In this document: positions 1-9,483 of the stretch, piece by piece
Layout: each line of letters begins with the position of its first letter
How positions within the stretch are numbered: position 1 is the stretch's first letter
Assembly: GCA_040221055.1 (NCBI GenBank)
Contig: JAVJVN010000022.1
Location: 41,721-105,720 of the forward strand
DNA length: 64,000 nucleotides
Source of the DNA: Rhodothermales bacterium
Lineage (GTDB): Bacteria > Bacteroidota > Rhodothermia > Rhodothermales > UBA10348
Reading direction: 5' to 3'
The notes under the pieces: generated by a model
What the model was told of the DNA's origin: nothing
The model's database searches: none
The model's input: only the letters and a program-made list of their open reading frames with translations
Program-made: the position numbers and the translations under genes

Positions 1-1098
1 GACCCGGTGGCCGACATCCTTTTCCTGAAATGGGAGCGCCTGCCGGGACATCCGAACGGGATGAAGCTGCGCGCATCGGTGGGCGGGACGCTGGACGAGT
101 CCGTCTGGTACTCCATCGGGGGAGGCTTCGTGCTGAAGGAAGGCGAAGCGCCGGACGACGCATGTGATGTGGTCTTGCCGTATCCGACCACGACGGCGGC
201 TGAACTGGAAGCCCACTGCAAACGGGAGGGCCTGTCCATCGCGCAGATGGTCCGTGCGAACGAATGTGCCTGGCGTCCGGAATCGGCCGTGCGCGAGAAG
301 GTGCACGGCATCTGGGAGGTCATGCGGGAATGTGTGTTCAGGGGATGCCACACGCGAGGCACGTTGCCGGGCGGCCTGAACGTGGGGCGCCGGGCCGCCG
401 ACCTGCATGACCGATTGCTGCCCGATGCGCCGAGCTCGGACGCCGATGTGTGGATGCGTGTCCTGAAACGGCGCACCTTCCGGTTCAATGAAGTCCTGAA
501 GTGGGTCAGTTGCTTCGCGATTGCGGTGAACGAAGAAAATGCGGCGCTGGGGCGGGTCGTGACGGCCCCCACGAACGGCGCGGCGGGCGTCATCCCGGCC
601 GTTCTCATGTATCTGGTGTGTTTCGTTGAGCAGGATGTAGAGGACGAGGACATCCACAATTTCCTCCTGGTCGCCGCCGAGATCGGATCGTTATTCAAGA
701 AACGGGCCACCATTTCGGCTGCAGCGGGAGGGTGCCAGGCCGAGGTCGGCGTGAGTTCGGCCATGGCCGCGGCGGCGCTCACCGAAGCCCAGGGCGGGAC
801 CGTGGCCCAGGCCCTCATGGCGGCCGAGATTGCCATGGAGCATCATCTGGGCATGACGTGCGATCCCGTGAGCGGGCTGGTCCAGATTCCCTGCATTGAG
901 CGCAATTCCATGGGGGCGTTGAAGGCGATCACGGCCGCCGAGCTGGCCCTGAACGGAGACCCGGCCACGGCAAAAGTCAGCCTGGACGACGTCATCCGGA
1001 CCATGGACGAGACGGCCCGCAACATGAGCGACAAGTACAAGGAGACCAGCGAAGGGGGGTTGGCGGTCAATATCTCGGTGCGCGTACCCGAGTGTTGA
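1..1098 (+). CDS. sdaA: L-serine ammonia-lyase (L-serine dehydratase), 5' truncated by the window edge
   Basis: The frame is open from base 1, so the start lies outside the window; 365 residues of about 455 are present. The enzyme deaminates L-serine to pyruvate in the cytoplasm with a [4Fe-4S] cluster. The C-terminal alpha domain is complete: a [13 protein letters not shown] block, and three cysteines (in GGCQ, MTCDP and IPCIE) spaced 42 and 11 residues apart, the pattern of the cluster ligands in the single-chain bacterial enzymes. The N-terminal beta domain is mostly missing. No terminator is evident in the 94 bases that follow. Confidence 0.93.
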   Translation, partial: DPVADILFLKWERLPGHPNGMKLRASVGGTLDESVWYSIGGGFVLKEGEAPDDACDVVLPYPTTTAAELEAHCKREGLSIAQMVRANECAWRPESAVREKVHGIWEVMRECVFRGCHTRGTLPGGLNVGRRAADLHDRLLPDAPSSDADVWMRVLKRRTFRFNEVLKWVSCFAIAVNEENAALGRVVTAPTNGAAGVIPAVLMYLVCFVEQDVEDEDIHNFLLVAAEIGSLFKKRATISAAAGGCQAEVGVSSAMAAAALTEAQGGTVAQALMAAEIAMEHHLGMTCDPVSGLVQIPCIERNSMGALKAITAAELALNGDPATAKVSLDDVIRTMDETARNMSDKYKETSEGGLAVNISVRVPEC

Positions 1099-1191
1099 CC
1101 AGGGCCTGCAGCCCGGCCCGCAGGACCGTATGCTTGCTAAAATGGTGCCCATCGGGTAGAATGCGGAATCATCCACCCGATCGTCACGACC

Positions 1192-3537
1192 ATGAACCTG
1201 CCCTTCTCCCGCCTCTCCGGCGGCATTCCCGTCGTCCCGTTTGCCATCCTCGCCGTGCTGGCCGCCCTTCCCATCCTCGACGTACGGGCCCAACTCGGTC
1301 CCCAGTTCGGGTCCTCGGTTGCCATGAGCGGCGACAACCTGTTCGTGGGAGAGGGACGGAATCTGCTCCAGCCCGGCAAAGTCTACGTATACGAACGGAT
1401 GGGGGACGGGGCGTGGCAGGAAGGAGAGCCGTTGGCCGGTCGGGACGTGAACGATTCGGCCGATGGATTCGGCATGGCGGTATCCGCCCGCGGCGCGTGG
1501 CTGGCCGTGGGCGCGCCGGAAGCCATGTTGGTCCATGTCTATCGCAGACAGGCAGACGGTTCCTGGCAGGAAGCTCTCCGACTCGGGCACGATGCGCCGG
1601 GGTTCGGTTCGAAGGTATTGCTGGATGGCGCCAACCTGATTGTCACGGCCGAGGCGACGGTTCACGCGTACCGGTTGGACGGCGACGAATGGCTGCCTTT
1701 CGGTGACGTGACGGGCCATGACCGCTCCGGTGGAGACCGGTTCGGGGACGCCCTGGCCCTGACGGGCGACCGGCTCTATGTGGGCGCTCCGGATGCCCAA
1801 TCCGGAGAAGGCCGTGTGTATGGATTCCTGGCCGGGTCGGACGGCTGGGTGCCGGAGCCGGTGCTCACCGCCGTGTCGCCCACAGCGGGCGACCAGTTCG
1901 GCGCATCGTTGGCCGCGAGCGGGGAGCGGCTGTTCGTGGGTTCTCCCGGCGCGAATGGACGTCGGGGCACGGTCGTGTCGTATCTCCTGGAGGACATGTC
2001 CGCCGACCGGGTCTACCAGGCCCCCATCGCCGAGCCGAATGATCTGTTCGGACAGGCCCTGGCCCTTGACGGCGACGTACTCCTGGTGGGCGCGTCCGGC
2101 GCGAACCGGCAGGCCGGCGCGGTGCATGCGTTCCATGGGGCCGATTGGTCCCTGTTTACGCCGCAGTACCTCCAATTCCGGTCCGGTTTCGGTTCGGCCA
2201 TTGCGTTGAACGGCGGTGTCGCCGTGGTCGGAGCGCCCGGACATGACAATTTCGAGGGCGTGGCCTTCACGATGTACCGGGAGGTGGAGAGCGGTGCGTG
2301 GCAGGAAGGCGAGAAGGTCTACAGCGACTCGGGCGTATTCGCCTCCATCACGGGAGCACCCGTGGAATGTGCAGAGGAGGCGGCCGCCGGATTCCCGTGT
2401 TCGGACGTCGACCTGGTGTCGTTCCTGTCGCGGTCGGACGTGGGGGCGAAGCGGGGCATCCAGATGTCGGATGTATGGGGCTGGACGGACGAAGAGACCG
2501 GACGGGAGTATGCCCTGGTGGGGCGAACCGACGGGACGTCCATCATCGACCTGACGGACGCCGAGCATCCCGTGTACGTGGGCGATCTGCCCATGACCGC
2601 CACCGCCAACCAGAGCCTGTGGCGGGACGTCAAGACGTACCGGGACCATATGTACGTGGTGGCCGACGGGGCCGGAGCGCATCATGTGCAGATTTTCGAT
2701 TTGACCCAGCTGCGGGATCTGGATATGTCCCAGGCACCGTTTACGTTTACTGAATCGAACATCTACAAGGGCGTGTACAGTTCGCACAACATCGTGATCA
2801 ACGAGGAGTCCGGGTTCGCCTATGCCGTCGGGTCCGACTCCGGGGGCGAGGCCTGCGGCGGGGCGCTGCACATGATGGACCTGTCCGATCCGCTGAACCC
2901 CACCTTTGCGGGCTGCTTCAATGACCCGCGCACGGGACGGGGTGGATCGGGAACGACCCACGATGCGCAATGCGTCATCTACCGGGGACCCGACGCCGAC
3001 TATACCGGACGTGAGATCTGCCTGAGTTCGAACGGAACAGGGCTGTCGATTGCCGATGTGACGGACAAGGCCAACCCGGTGGCCGTATCCGTGGCCGAAT
3101 ACCCGGCCGTGGCCTATGCCCACCAGGGATGGCTGACGGAAGACCATCGGTATTTCTACCTGAATGATGAGGGGGATGAGGCCTCGGGTCTCGTCGAGGC
3201 CACGCGGACCCTCATCCTGGACCTCGCGGACCTGGACGAGCCGACCATTTCCGGAGAATATTACGCACCGGACAATGCGATCGACCACAATCTGTATGTG
3301 CGCGACAACATCATGTACCAGACGAATTACGTGGCGGGATTGCGTCTGCTGGATGTCAGCGATCCAGAGAATCCGGTCCTCGTGGGTTCGTTCGATACCG
3401 TGCCCTACGGTCCGAACGACAATTCCCCGGTATTGGGCGCATGGAGCAATTACCCGTACTTCAAGAGCGGGGTGATCGTGGTTTCATCAGGCCGGGAAGG
3501 GGTGTTCTTCCTGAAGAAACGGCAGGTGGACCTGTAA
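1192..3537 (+). CDS. choice-of-anchor B family secreted protein (first paralogue)
   Basis: A 781-residue exported protein. The N-terminus has a signal peptide ending near VRA-Q. The first half has repeated FG-GAP-like blades of the form FGxAxAxxGxxLxVGAP, suggesting a beta-propeller. The second half carries the LVIVD/choice-of-anchor B region (SSHNIVINE, THDAQCVIYRGPD, AHQGWLTED, DHNLYVRDN), which is likely a second propeller; acidic loops could bind calcium. It ends in YFKSGVIVVSSGREGVFFLKK, without a T9SS tail. A close paralogue lies at 6334-8676. The biochemical role of the family is not known; a surface or periplasmic binding protein is the best guess. A TAAAATG element lies 48 bases before the start. 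Confidence 0.85.
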   Translation: MNLPFSRLSGGIPVVPFAILAVLAALPILDVRAQLGPQFGSSVAMSGDNLFVGEGRNLLQPGKVYVYERMGDGAWQEGEPLAGRDVNDSADGFGMAVSARGAWLAVGAPEAMLVHVYRRQADGSWQEALRLGHDAPGFGSKVLLDGANLIVTAEATVHAYRLDGDEWLPFGDVTGHDRSGGDRFGDALALTGDRLYVGAPDAQSGEGRVYGFLAGSDGWVPEPVLTAVSPTAGDQFGASLAASGERLFVGSPGANGRRGTVVSYLLEDMSADRVYQAPIAEPNDLFGQALALDGDVLLVGASGANRQAGAVHAFHGADWSLFTPQYLQFRSGFGSAIALNGGVAVVGAPGHDNFEGVAFTMYREVESGAWQEGEKVYSDSGVFASITGAPVECAEEAAAGFPCSDVDLVSFLSRSDVGAKRGIQMSDVWGWTDEETGREYALVGRTDGTSIIDLTDAEHPVYVGDLPMTATANQSLWRDVKTYRDHMYVVADGAGAHHVQIFDLTQLRDLDMSQAPFTFTESNIYKGVYSSHNIVINEESGFAYAVGSDSGGEACGGALHMMDLSDPLNPTFAGCFNDPRTGRGGSGTTHDAQCVIYRGPDADYTGREICLSSNGTGLSIADVTDKANPVAVSVAEYPAVAYAHQGWLTEDHRYFYLNDEGDEASGLVEATRTLILDLADLDEPTISGEYYAPDNAIDHNLYVRDNIMYQTNYVAGLRLLDVSDPENPVLVGSFDTVPYGPNDNSPVLGAWSNYPYFKSGVIVVSSGREGVFFLKKRQVDL

Positions 3538-3572
3538 AGAGTCAGCTCCCCAGCCGCCTGACATCCAGCGCC

Positions 3573-4895
3573 CTAACACCCCAGCGCCAGCCGGGCTTCC
3601 GGATCGTTGGCCGGAAAACAATTCCCGCTGGGCAATGCGGATGGCACGTAGCGGTGGAGGTCGGGGTCCCGGAGCGCATGCTCCAGGAATGCGACCAGGT
3701 GGTCCATTTCACGTTCCGTCAGGGAGAGCGGGTGGAACTGGGACGTGACCCGGTCAGCGGGCAGGGTCACGGCCGGAATGCCCGCATTGTAGTACTCCAC
3801 GACCTCCCGGATGGAGTTGAACGTACCGCCGTGACCCAGGAACGGCGAATCGGCCAGATTGTAGAGTTGGGGGACTTTGAACGTGTGCCGGTCCGGCTCC
3901 AGGCCCGTGAAGCCTCCCCGTCCCGCGGCGGTCTGCGAGTCCAGCGTGACACCCGGCATGTCGGGCATGCCCAGCGCGTAGAACGCCATCTGGTTCAGCG
4001 CCGGCCCCGTGTGGCAATCCGAACACTTGGCCTTTCCGAAAAACAGGATGGCCCCCTCTTTTTCTGTGATGGACATGGCTCCGAAATCGCCCCGCAGCCA
4101 TCGCTGGAACGGCGCCCGATTGGCCAGCAGGGTGCGTTCGTATGCGGCGATGGCCAGGCCCATGCGCTCCAGGGAAACGGGTTCTCCCGGCCAAACGGCG
4201 TCCCACATGGCCGCATAGGTGGCATTGGACTCAAGAATGGTGTTGTCCAGGTTGTCCATCCGGTGAACGGACAGTGCCGCAATCGCCTGCGTTTCCAGGC
4301 CGTCGTATCCCAGGTCGTTCACGCGCTCCGGACTGCCTTCCGGCCATGCCGTCGTGACGAATGCATTGGGCCCGTTGGCGCCCAGGTTTCCGCTCCACAT
4401 GGTGACTCGTTGCCACGCGCTGTTGAGCGCGGATGGTGACCGGATGGGCAGCATGTCCACGTCCTCGATGGGCCAGGCGGGATTGGGTCGGCGACTGGCG
4501 CCCCATCCGAGTCCGCCCTCGGAAATGGCCCGCTGGGCACCGGCCTGGAACCCCGCATCGGCATGGTGGCACGTTGCACAACTGTAGGTGCCCAGACCGG
4601 CAGCCTGGCGTGGTCGGGTCGCCAGTGCCGTCTCGTGGAACAGCAACTGGCCCAGGGCCACCTTCCCGGGAGTCAATGGATTGCGGGGATCCTGCGGCAG
4701 CGTGGCGAGGTCGCCGTCGTCCGGCAATATGAACGTAGAGACCGGACGCTGACCATTCGCGGTGACCAGGGACTCCAGGGCAAGGTCGAGCGCGGTTTCG
4801 TCCACCGGGTCAGGTTGGGAGCAGGCACTCAGACCGACGCACACGATCGCGCCAAGGACAGCGTTCATGGCCCAATGGCTGGACATCCGGGTCAT
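3573..4895 (-). CDS. di-heme cytochrome c peroxidase family lipoprotein
   Basis: 440 residues from the ATG at 4895, chosen because it gives a lipoprotein signal (GLSAC) and a 4-base ATGA overlap with the stop of the upstream gene. Two c-type heme motifs are visible, CATCH at about residues 106-110 and CSDCH at about 291-295, with the spacing of the bacterial di-heme peroxidase/MauG superfamily. The product probably reduces peroxide or carries out MauG-like oxidation outside the cytoplasmic membrane. The substrate cannot be told from sequence. It is translationally coupled to the fibronectin-like lipoprotein gene and lies next to Dps, so an oxidative-stress role is plausible but inferred. Confidence 0.85.
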   Translation of the reverse strand: MTRMSSHWAMNAVLGAIVCVGLSACSQPDPVDETALDLALESLVTANGQRPVSTFILPDDGDLATLPQDPRNPLTPGKVALGQLLFHETALATRPRQAAGLGTYSCATCHHADAGFQAGAQRAISEGGLGWGASRRPNPAWPIEDVDMLPIRSPSALNSAWQRVTMWSGNLGANGPNAFVTTAWPEGSPERVNDLGYDGLETQAIAALSVHRMDNLDNTILESNATYAAMWDAVWPGEPVSLERMGLAIAAYERTLLANRAPFQRWLRGDFGAMSITEKEGAILFFGKAKCSDCHTGPALNQMAFYALGMPDMPGVTLDSQTAAGRGGFTGLEPDRHTFKVPQLYNLADSPFLGHGGTFNSIREVVEYYNAGIPAVTLPADRVTSQFHPLSLTEREMDHLVAFLEHALRDPDLHRYVPSALPSGNCFPANDPEARLALGC

Positions 4896-5566
4896 GGCTC
4901 GTCGCGTACGGTAAATATCCAGACCGGCGACCATGGGCCGTACCCGTCAGGGCCGAGGGCACGAACCTTCCACCAGTAGGGATAGGTGTAGATGAGGGAC
5001 GGCAGAAAAAGCTGTGTGTCCTCTATCCCCTCCAGATTGGCCTGGTACAGCCGCATGTCTTCGTCGATGGTGGCCAGGACATGATACGACAAGGCACCGG
5101 GAACCGGATCCCATTCAAGGATGGCCCATGCCGGCATGTTTTCGATGCCGTTCGGCGGGTCGGTCTGGGCCGGACTCGCCACGGGATGCGGGGCCGTGAG
5201 CGCCGTGAACCGGAGGACCGTCGTCCACGGGCCGGTATCTGCACCACGAACGGAACGGACGCGCCAGTAGACCTCCGTTCCTGGGGTCAAATCCGAAAGC
5301 AGGTGTGTGAGCCCGGTCGCACGCGCGGAGTGGGTATCCACGGTCTCCCGCGACCATCCCCACTCCACATCATAGGCAAAGGCGTGTTCCACGGCGCGCC
5401 ACGTGAGAACGGCCGTTGTCGGCGCATTGGCCATGCCGTCCTGCGGGTAGATGACACCCGGTACGGCCAGACCCACTTCGGTGGTGACCGGCGTGGGGGC
5501 CGTGTCGCATCCGGACAGGACCAGCAACCCGACAAGCGCGAAGTACAGGGATCGAAACACGTTCAT
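4892..5566 (-). CDS. fibronectin type III-like lipoprotein
   Basis: 224 residues from the ATG at 5566. The frame stays open upstream, but this start gives a textbook lipoprotein signal (LVGLLVLSGC). Two repeats of about 90 residues follow, each with the pattern LTWRAVEHAFAYDVEW ... YWRVRSVRG and LEWDPVPGALSYHVLA ... YWWKVRALGPDGYGPWS, typical of FN3-like beta sandwiches. It is a surface or periplasmic binding module with no catalytic signature. Its stop overlaps the start of the di-heme peroxidase gene, so the two are probably made together and may act together. Confidence 0.75.
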   Translation of the reverse strand: MNVFRSLYFALVGLLVLSGCDTAPTPVTTEVGLAVPGVIYPQDGMANAPTTAVLTWRAVEHAFAYDVEWGWSRETVDTHSARATGLTHLLSDLTPGTEVYWRVRSVRGADTGPWTTVLRFTALTAPHPVASPAQTDPPNGIENMPAWAILEWDPVPGALSYHVLATIDEDMRLYQANLEGIEDTQLFLPSLIYTYPYWWKVRALGPDGYGPWSPVWIFTVRDEP

Positions 5567-5701
5567 ATGCCTGAATCTACGGTATCCCGGCATGCTGTTC
5601 TGTCGGGAAATCCCCGGCAGATGAAACCCCGTTGAATACTTGTAATGACAAGAACACGCGCCGGCGGGGACGGTAGTAAAAGGTGCGAAAAACGATAAAA
5701 A

Positions 5702-6223
5702 ATGAACTTTTCCAGCGTCATAATGACTGACCAGAATACAATGACCGCATTTGAAACCCGCATGGATCTGGATGAATCCATCCGTGAACCCATGGCGGCG
5801 CTTTTGAACCAACACCTGGCCGACTTGATAGACCTTCGCAGCCAGACGAAGCAGGCCCATTGGAATGTGCGAGGCCCACACTTCATAGCCTACCACGAAC
5901 TTTTCGACACCCTGGCGGAGCAGCTGACCGAACCGGTGGATACCGTCGCGGAGCGGATAGGTGCGCTCGGCTATCGGGCCGAAGGCACGACCCGTATGGC
6001 GGCCGGAAACAGCCGTCTGGTGGACTGGCCGTTGGAGTTGACGGACGGACCCACGATCGTCGAGGCCGTCGCCGACCGGTTTTCGTACGTGGCGGCCTTC
6101 ACCCGTTCGGCCATCGACAAGGCCTCGGAATCCGGTGACGAAGTCACAACGGACGTGCTGACGGAAGTCGCCCGTGGACTGGACAAGAGCCTGTGGTTCC
6201 TGGAGGCCCATCTGCAGGGCTGA
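5702..6223 (+). CDS. dps: Dps family DNA-protection / mini-ferritin protein
   Basis: 173 residues (an alternative ATG at 5723 would give 166). The four-helix Dps fold is recognisable: QAHWNVRGPHFIAYHELFD contributes the ferroxidase histidines, and the following VDTVAERIGALG segment carries the acidic ligands. The protein oxidises Fe(II) with hydrogen peroxide, stores iron as a dodecamer and often binds DNA. It is transcribed divergently from the FN3 lipoprotein/peroxidase pair. A short inverted repeat (cttgt-aatg-acaag, 5639-5652) lies in the intergenic region and could be a regulator site, but it is too short to assign. Confidence 0.93.
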   Translation: MNFSSVIMTDQNTMTAFETRMDLDESIREPMAALLNQHLADLIDLRSQTKQAHWNVRGPHFIAYHELFDTLAEQLTEPVDTVAERIGALGYRAEGTTRMAAGNSRLVDWPLELTDGPTIVEAVADRFSYVAAFTRSAIDKASESGDEVTTDVLTEVARGLDKSLWFLEAHLQG

Positions 6224-6333
6224 ATCGATCGCCGCGGGTCGCGAACCGGACGCGCAATCGCATTTCTTCCCGAATGTATTGCAGGGTTGCTACATTGAAG
6301 GCGTGAGTCATCGCCCAATCACACCTGAGAACC

Positions 6334-8676
6334 ATGCCTTTGACACTCCGAACCTCGTCGCTCAGCCTGCTCCTGCTGGCTATCCTCTTTCTGCCGACTT
6401 CCCTGGAAAACGACATGCGGGACCGCTACGGCGGCGCCCTGCTCTTCGTTGACAACCAGTTGGTAGTCGGCGAGCCGGCCGGATTTTCGGATCCCGGAAT
6501 GGTGCATGTCCTGGCCGACAACGGGCGGCAGTCCTGGAACATCATCCAGACCCTGACCGCCCCTGACGCAGCCGTCGGGGACGGCTTCGGTTCGGCCTTT
6601 GCCTATGCGGATGGCTGGCTCGCGGTTGCAGCCCCGTCTGCGGGCGACGGTGCAGGAGCCGTCCATGTATTCCAATCAGGTGCCGACGGTCGGTGGGAGC
6701 ATGCCGGTCGGGTCGACGGTACACCCGGCGATCTGGCCAGTGGTTTCGCGGGATCGTTGAGCATAGGCGGGGGATACCTGTTCATCGGTGCGCCGTCGGC
6801 CGACGGCAGGAACGGAGCAGTCCACGTCCATAGATTGGGCGACGGGTTTGCGCACGTGACCACGCTGGCCGGAACGGATCAATTCGGTACGGGACTGGGC
6901 GTCCGGGGCAAGCATTTGCTGGTCGGTTCGCCGGGCCACGAATCCAATCGCGGACGGATCCAGCAATTCGATATCACGAACGGCTTCAGCCCGGTCGGTG
7001 AGACCGTGCTGTCCGATGCCTCCGAGGGAACGCGTCTGGGCGGAGCCCTGACCGTTGTGGGAGATCGCCTCTTCTCATCCAACCCACGGGCCGACCGGGG
7101 AACCGGTGCCGTCCACGTATTCAACTTGACGGAGGGACGCGTGTCGCTCGAAGGTGTCCTGGCCCCATCCGGGGATTCAGAAAGCCCCCGCATGTTCGGT
7201 GCCTCGGTTGCGGTTTCGGGGGATGAAGTGCTCATCGCCGCGCCGTTGGACGGGACCTCGGGCGTCGTGCACCGGTTCGCCGGGTCCACGCTCCGCCCCC
7301 TGGGAACCGTGCCCAGCGATGCGCCGAGCGGGCGATCCCAGTTCGGGGCCGCCATGGCCGCGAATGCCACCTTCCTGGCATCGGGTATGCCGGGTGACGA
7401 TTATGGGCTGGGAGCCATCACCCTGTTCGAGCGGGGCGATGCCGGATGGTCCAAGGTGGGCGTGTACAGCCGGCCCGTACCCTCCATGGAGCGCCTGGCG
7501 AGCGGCATGGTGGAGTGCGAGGACGGTGAAGCGAACGGGCATGCGTGCCAGAACGTGGACTTGGTCTCGTTCATTCCGCTTTCCGACATGCGCATGAACC
7601 GGGGCGTCCGGCTGAACGATGTCTGGGGGTGGACCGATCCGGAGACCGGAAAAGAAATCGGGATCATCGGTCACATGGAAGGGTCGGTTTTCGTTGACGT
7701 AACGGATCCGCAGCGACCCATTGTACTAGGTGAAATGACGCGGACCCCTGGATCTCCCGGATCCACCCACCGCGATATGAAAGTGTACAAGGATCATGTC
7801 TTCGTCGTGGCCGACGGATCGGGTGAACACGGCATGCAGGTCTTTGACCTCCGGCGCCTGCTGGACTGGCCGGGCGAGTACCAGTATTACGAGCCGGATG
7901 TGCTGTACACGGAAATTGCCAGTTCCCACAATATTGTCATCAATGAGAACACCGGATACGCCTACACCGTCGGCAACAGCTCCGGTGGCACGACCTGTGG
8001 GGGAGGACTGCACATGATCAATGTCCAAGATCCGCGGAATCCGACGTTCATGGGCTGTTTCAACGACTCGAAGACGGGCAACAACGGCTCAGGCGCCACC
8101 CACGATGCCCAGTGTGTCACGTACAACGGACCGGACACCGATCACCGTGGAAAGGAGATCTGCATCGGTTCGAACGGTACGGCCATCTCCGTGGCTGATG
8201 TATCCGACAAGGACAATCCGATTGCCATTTCGCAGGGCACCTATCCAAACTCGGCGTACGTTCATCAGGGTTGGTTCACGGACGATCACCGCTATTTCTA
8301 CCAGAATGATGAGGCCGACGAATTGAACGGCCTGACCGATCGGACGCGGACCATGATCTGGGACCTGACCGATCTGGACGAGCCGGAGATGATTGCCGAG
8401 TATTTCGGGGACTCCAACTCGACCGATCACAACCTCTATGTCGATGGAGACTTCATGTACCAGACCAACAACGCCAGCGGCTTGCGCGTCATAGACATCC
8501 GCGATCGGACGAATCCGGTCGAATTCGGCTTTTTCGATACGACGCCCAAAAACCGGAATGTCGCCGGGTTTGATGGAACGTGGAGTTCGTATCCGTATTT
8601 CAAGTCCGGCAACATCCTGGTCACCAGCCGTCGGGAGGGCGTTTTCGTCCTTCGATCCCGGCAGCTGGACCTGTAA
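6334..8676 (+). CDS. choice-of-anchor B family secreted protein (second paralogue)
   Basis: 780 residues, collinear over its full length with the product of 1192-3537. It has an N-terminal signal segment (SLSLLLLAILFLP), FG-GAP-like blades (FGTGLGVRGKHLLVGSPG and similar), then the choice-of-anchor B half with SSHNIVINE, THDAQCVTYNGPD, VHQGWFTDDHRYFYQND and DHNLYVDGD, ending in FKSGNILVTSRREGVFVLRS. The two copies have clearly diverged, so the duplication is not recent. A TACATTG -7-like element lies at 6291-6297. The product is exported; its function is unknown. Confidence 0.85.
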   Translation: MPLTLRTSSLSLLLLAILFLPTSLENDMRDRYGGALLFVDNQLVVGEPAGFSDPGMVHVLADNGRQSWNIIQTLTAPDAAVGDGFGSAFAYADGWLAVAAPSAGDGAGAVHVFQSGADGRWEHAGRVDGTPGDLASGFAGSLSIGGGYLFIGAPSADGRNGAVHVHRLGDGFAHVTTLAGTDQFGTGLGVRGKHLLVGSPGHESNRGRIQQFDITNGFSPVGETVLSDASEGTRLGGALTVVGDRLFSSNPRADRGTGAVHVFNLTEGRVSLEGVLAPSGDSESPRMFGASVAVSGDEVLIAAPLDGTSGVVHRFAGSTLRPLGTVPSDAPSGRSQFGAAMAANATFLASGMPGDDYGLGAITLFERGDAGWSKVGVYSRPVPSMERLASGMVECEDGEANGHACQNVDLVSFIPLSDMRMNRGVRLNDVWGWTDPETGKEIGIIGHMEGSVFVDVTDPQRPIVLGEMTRTPGSPGSTHRDMKVYKDHVFVVADGSGEHGMQVFDLRRLLDWPGEYQYYEPDVLYTEIASSHNIVINENTGYAYTVGNSSGGTTCGGGLHMINVQDPRNPTFMGCFNDSKTGNNGSGATHDAQCVTYNGPDTDHRGKEICIGSNGTAISVADVSDKDNPIAISQGTYPNSAYVHQGWFTDDHRYFYQNDEADELNGLTDRTRTMIWDLTDLDEPEMIAEYFGDSNSTDHNLYVDGDFMYQTNNASGLRVIDIRDRTNPVEFGFFDTTPKNRNVAGFDGTWSSYPYFKSGNILVTSRREGVFVLRSRQLDL

Positions 8677-8691
8677 CCAACCACGAAACGC

Positions 8692-9477
8692 ATGCAGCCA
8701 CATGTAGCGTCCGAATACGCGACGCAGGAAGCCCCACTCCACGCCCAGGTACAATCCCTGCTGGCGGAAGCCTCACCGATTGACCTGGACTTCAGGGTCA
8801 GTGCCATCGTGGTTCCGGACGCCAACCTGGTCCAGGGAGGACCGGTGTCGGCCGACGTCTATGCCGCCATCCGTGACCTGGATGTCGAAACCGTCATTGT
8901 CATTGCTCCGAGCCCGCGGCATATCCAGGACTTCCGGAGGATCGGTATTTGCAGTCTGGATGACTACCGAAGCCCGCTGGGCAGTGTGGCGGTGGACGAA
9001 AAGGTCCGGAACGAGCTCTGTGACGAAGATGACGACATCTTCATTGATGACACCGGTCACTTCCATCAAACCGGAATGGATGTCCAGTTGCCGTTCCTGC
9101 AGTCCGTGTTGTCGGATTTCAAGGTCGTTCCCCTGGTCATGGGGTCTGAGTCCCTGGACTTCTGCAAGGAACTGGGCAATGCCGTCGGAGAGATCATGTT
9201 CAATCGGCCCACCCTGGTCGTGGCGTGTGCGGATATCGAGTCGGCGACGGAAGATGGGCTTAAGGCGTTCCGGAAGGCGTTGGAGTCCCTGGATGTGGAT
9301 GCGCTGCACCGGGTCCTGAACCGGGAGTCCGACATCGTGGTCCGCGGAAAAGGAGCCGTTCTGACGGCCGTCATGGCTACCGTACACCGCCGTGCCAACG
9401 CCGTCCGTATTGCCAACCTGCATGCCCCCGATTCCGAGCGACCTGGATTTGCCGGAGTCCTGATAGGCAGGCGCTGA
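8692..9477 (+). CDS. MEMO1 / AmmeMemoRadiSam system protein B family
   Basis: 261 residues covering the whole MEMO fold, related to class III extradiol dioxygenases. The family segments VSAIVVPDANLVQGGPVSADVYAAI, TVIVIAPSPRH and TGHFHQTGMDVQLPFLQ are present. The classical Hx-HYxYSG metal-site sequence is degraded here (VVPDANLVQGG where family members usually read PHAGYxYSG), so metal binding may be altered. No AMMECR1 or radical-SAM partner lies nearby. It starts 15 bases after the previous stop and 6 bases before the DUF2520 gene, so it probably opens the MEMO-lysS operon. Confidence 0.8.
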   Translation: MQPHVASEYATQEAPLHAQVQSLLAEASPIDLDFRVSAIVVPDANLVQGGPVSADVYAAIRDLDVETVIVIAPSPRHIQDFRRIGICSLDDYRSPLGSVAVDEKVRNELCDEDDDIFIDDTGHFHQTGMDVQLPFLQSVLSDFKVVPLVMGSESLDFCKELGNAVGEIMFNRPTLVVACADIESATEDGLKAFRKALESLDVDALHRVLNRESDIVVRGKGAVLTAVMATVHRRANAVRIANLHAPDSERPGFAGVLIGRR

Positions 9478-9483
9478 GTCGCC

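Noticed and set aside
691..3288. An 865-codon open frame on the minus strand
   Set aside because: It lies antisense to sdaA and the first choice-of-anchor-B gene, has no recognisable domains and is rich in His/Arg/Gly, as expected for a mirror frame in high-GC DNA.
8692..9477. AmmeMemoRadiSam operon
   Set aside because: Only the MEMO component is present; AMMECR1 and the radical SAM protein are absent from the window.
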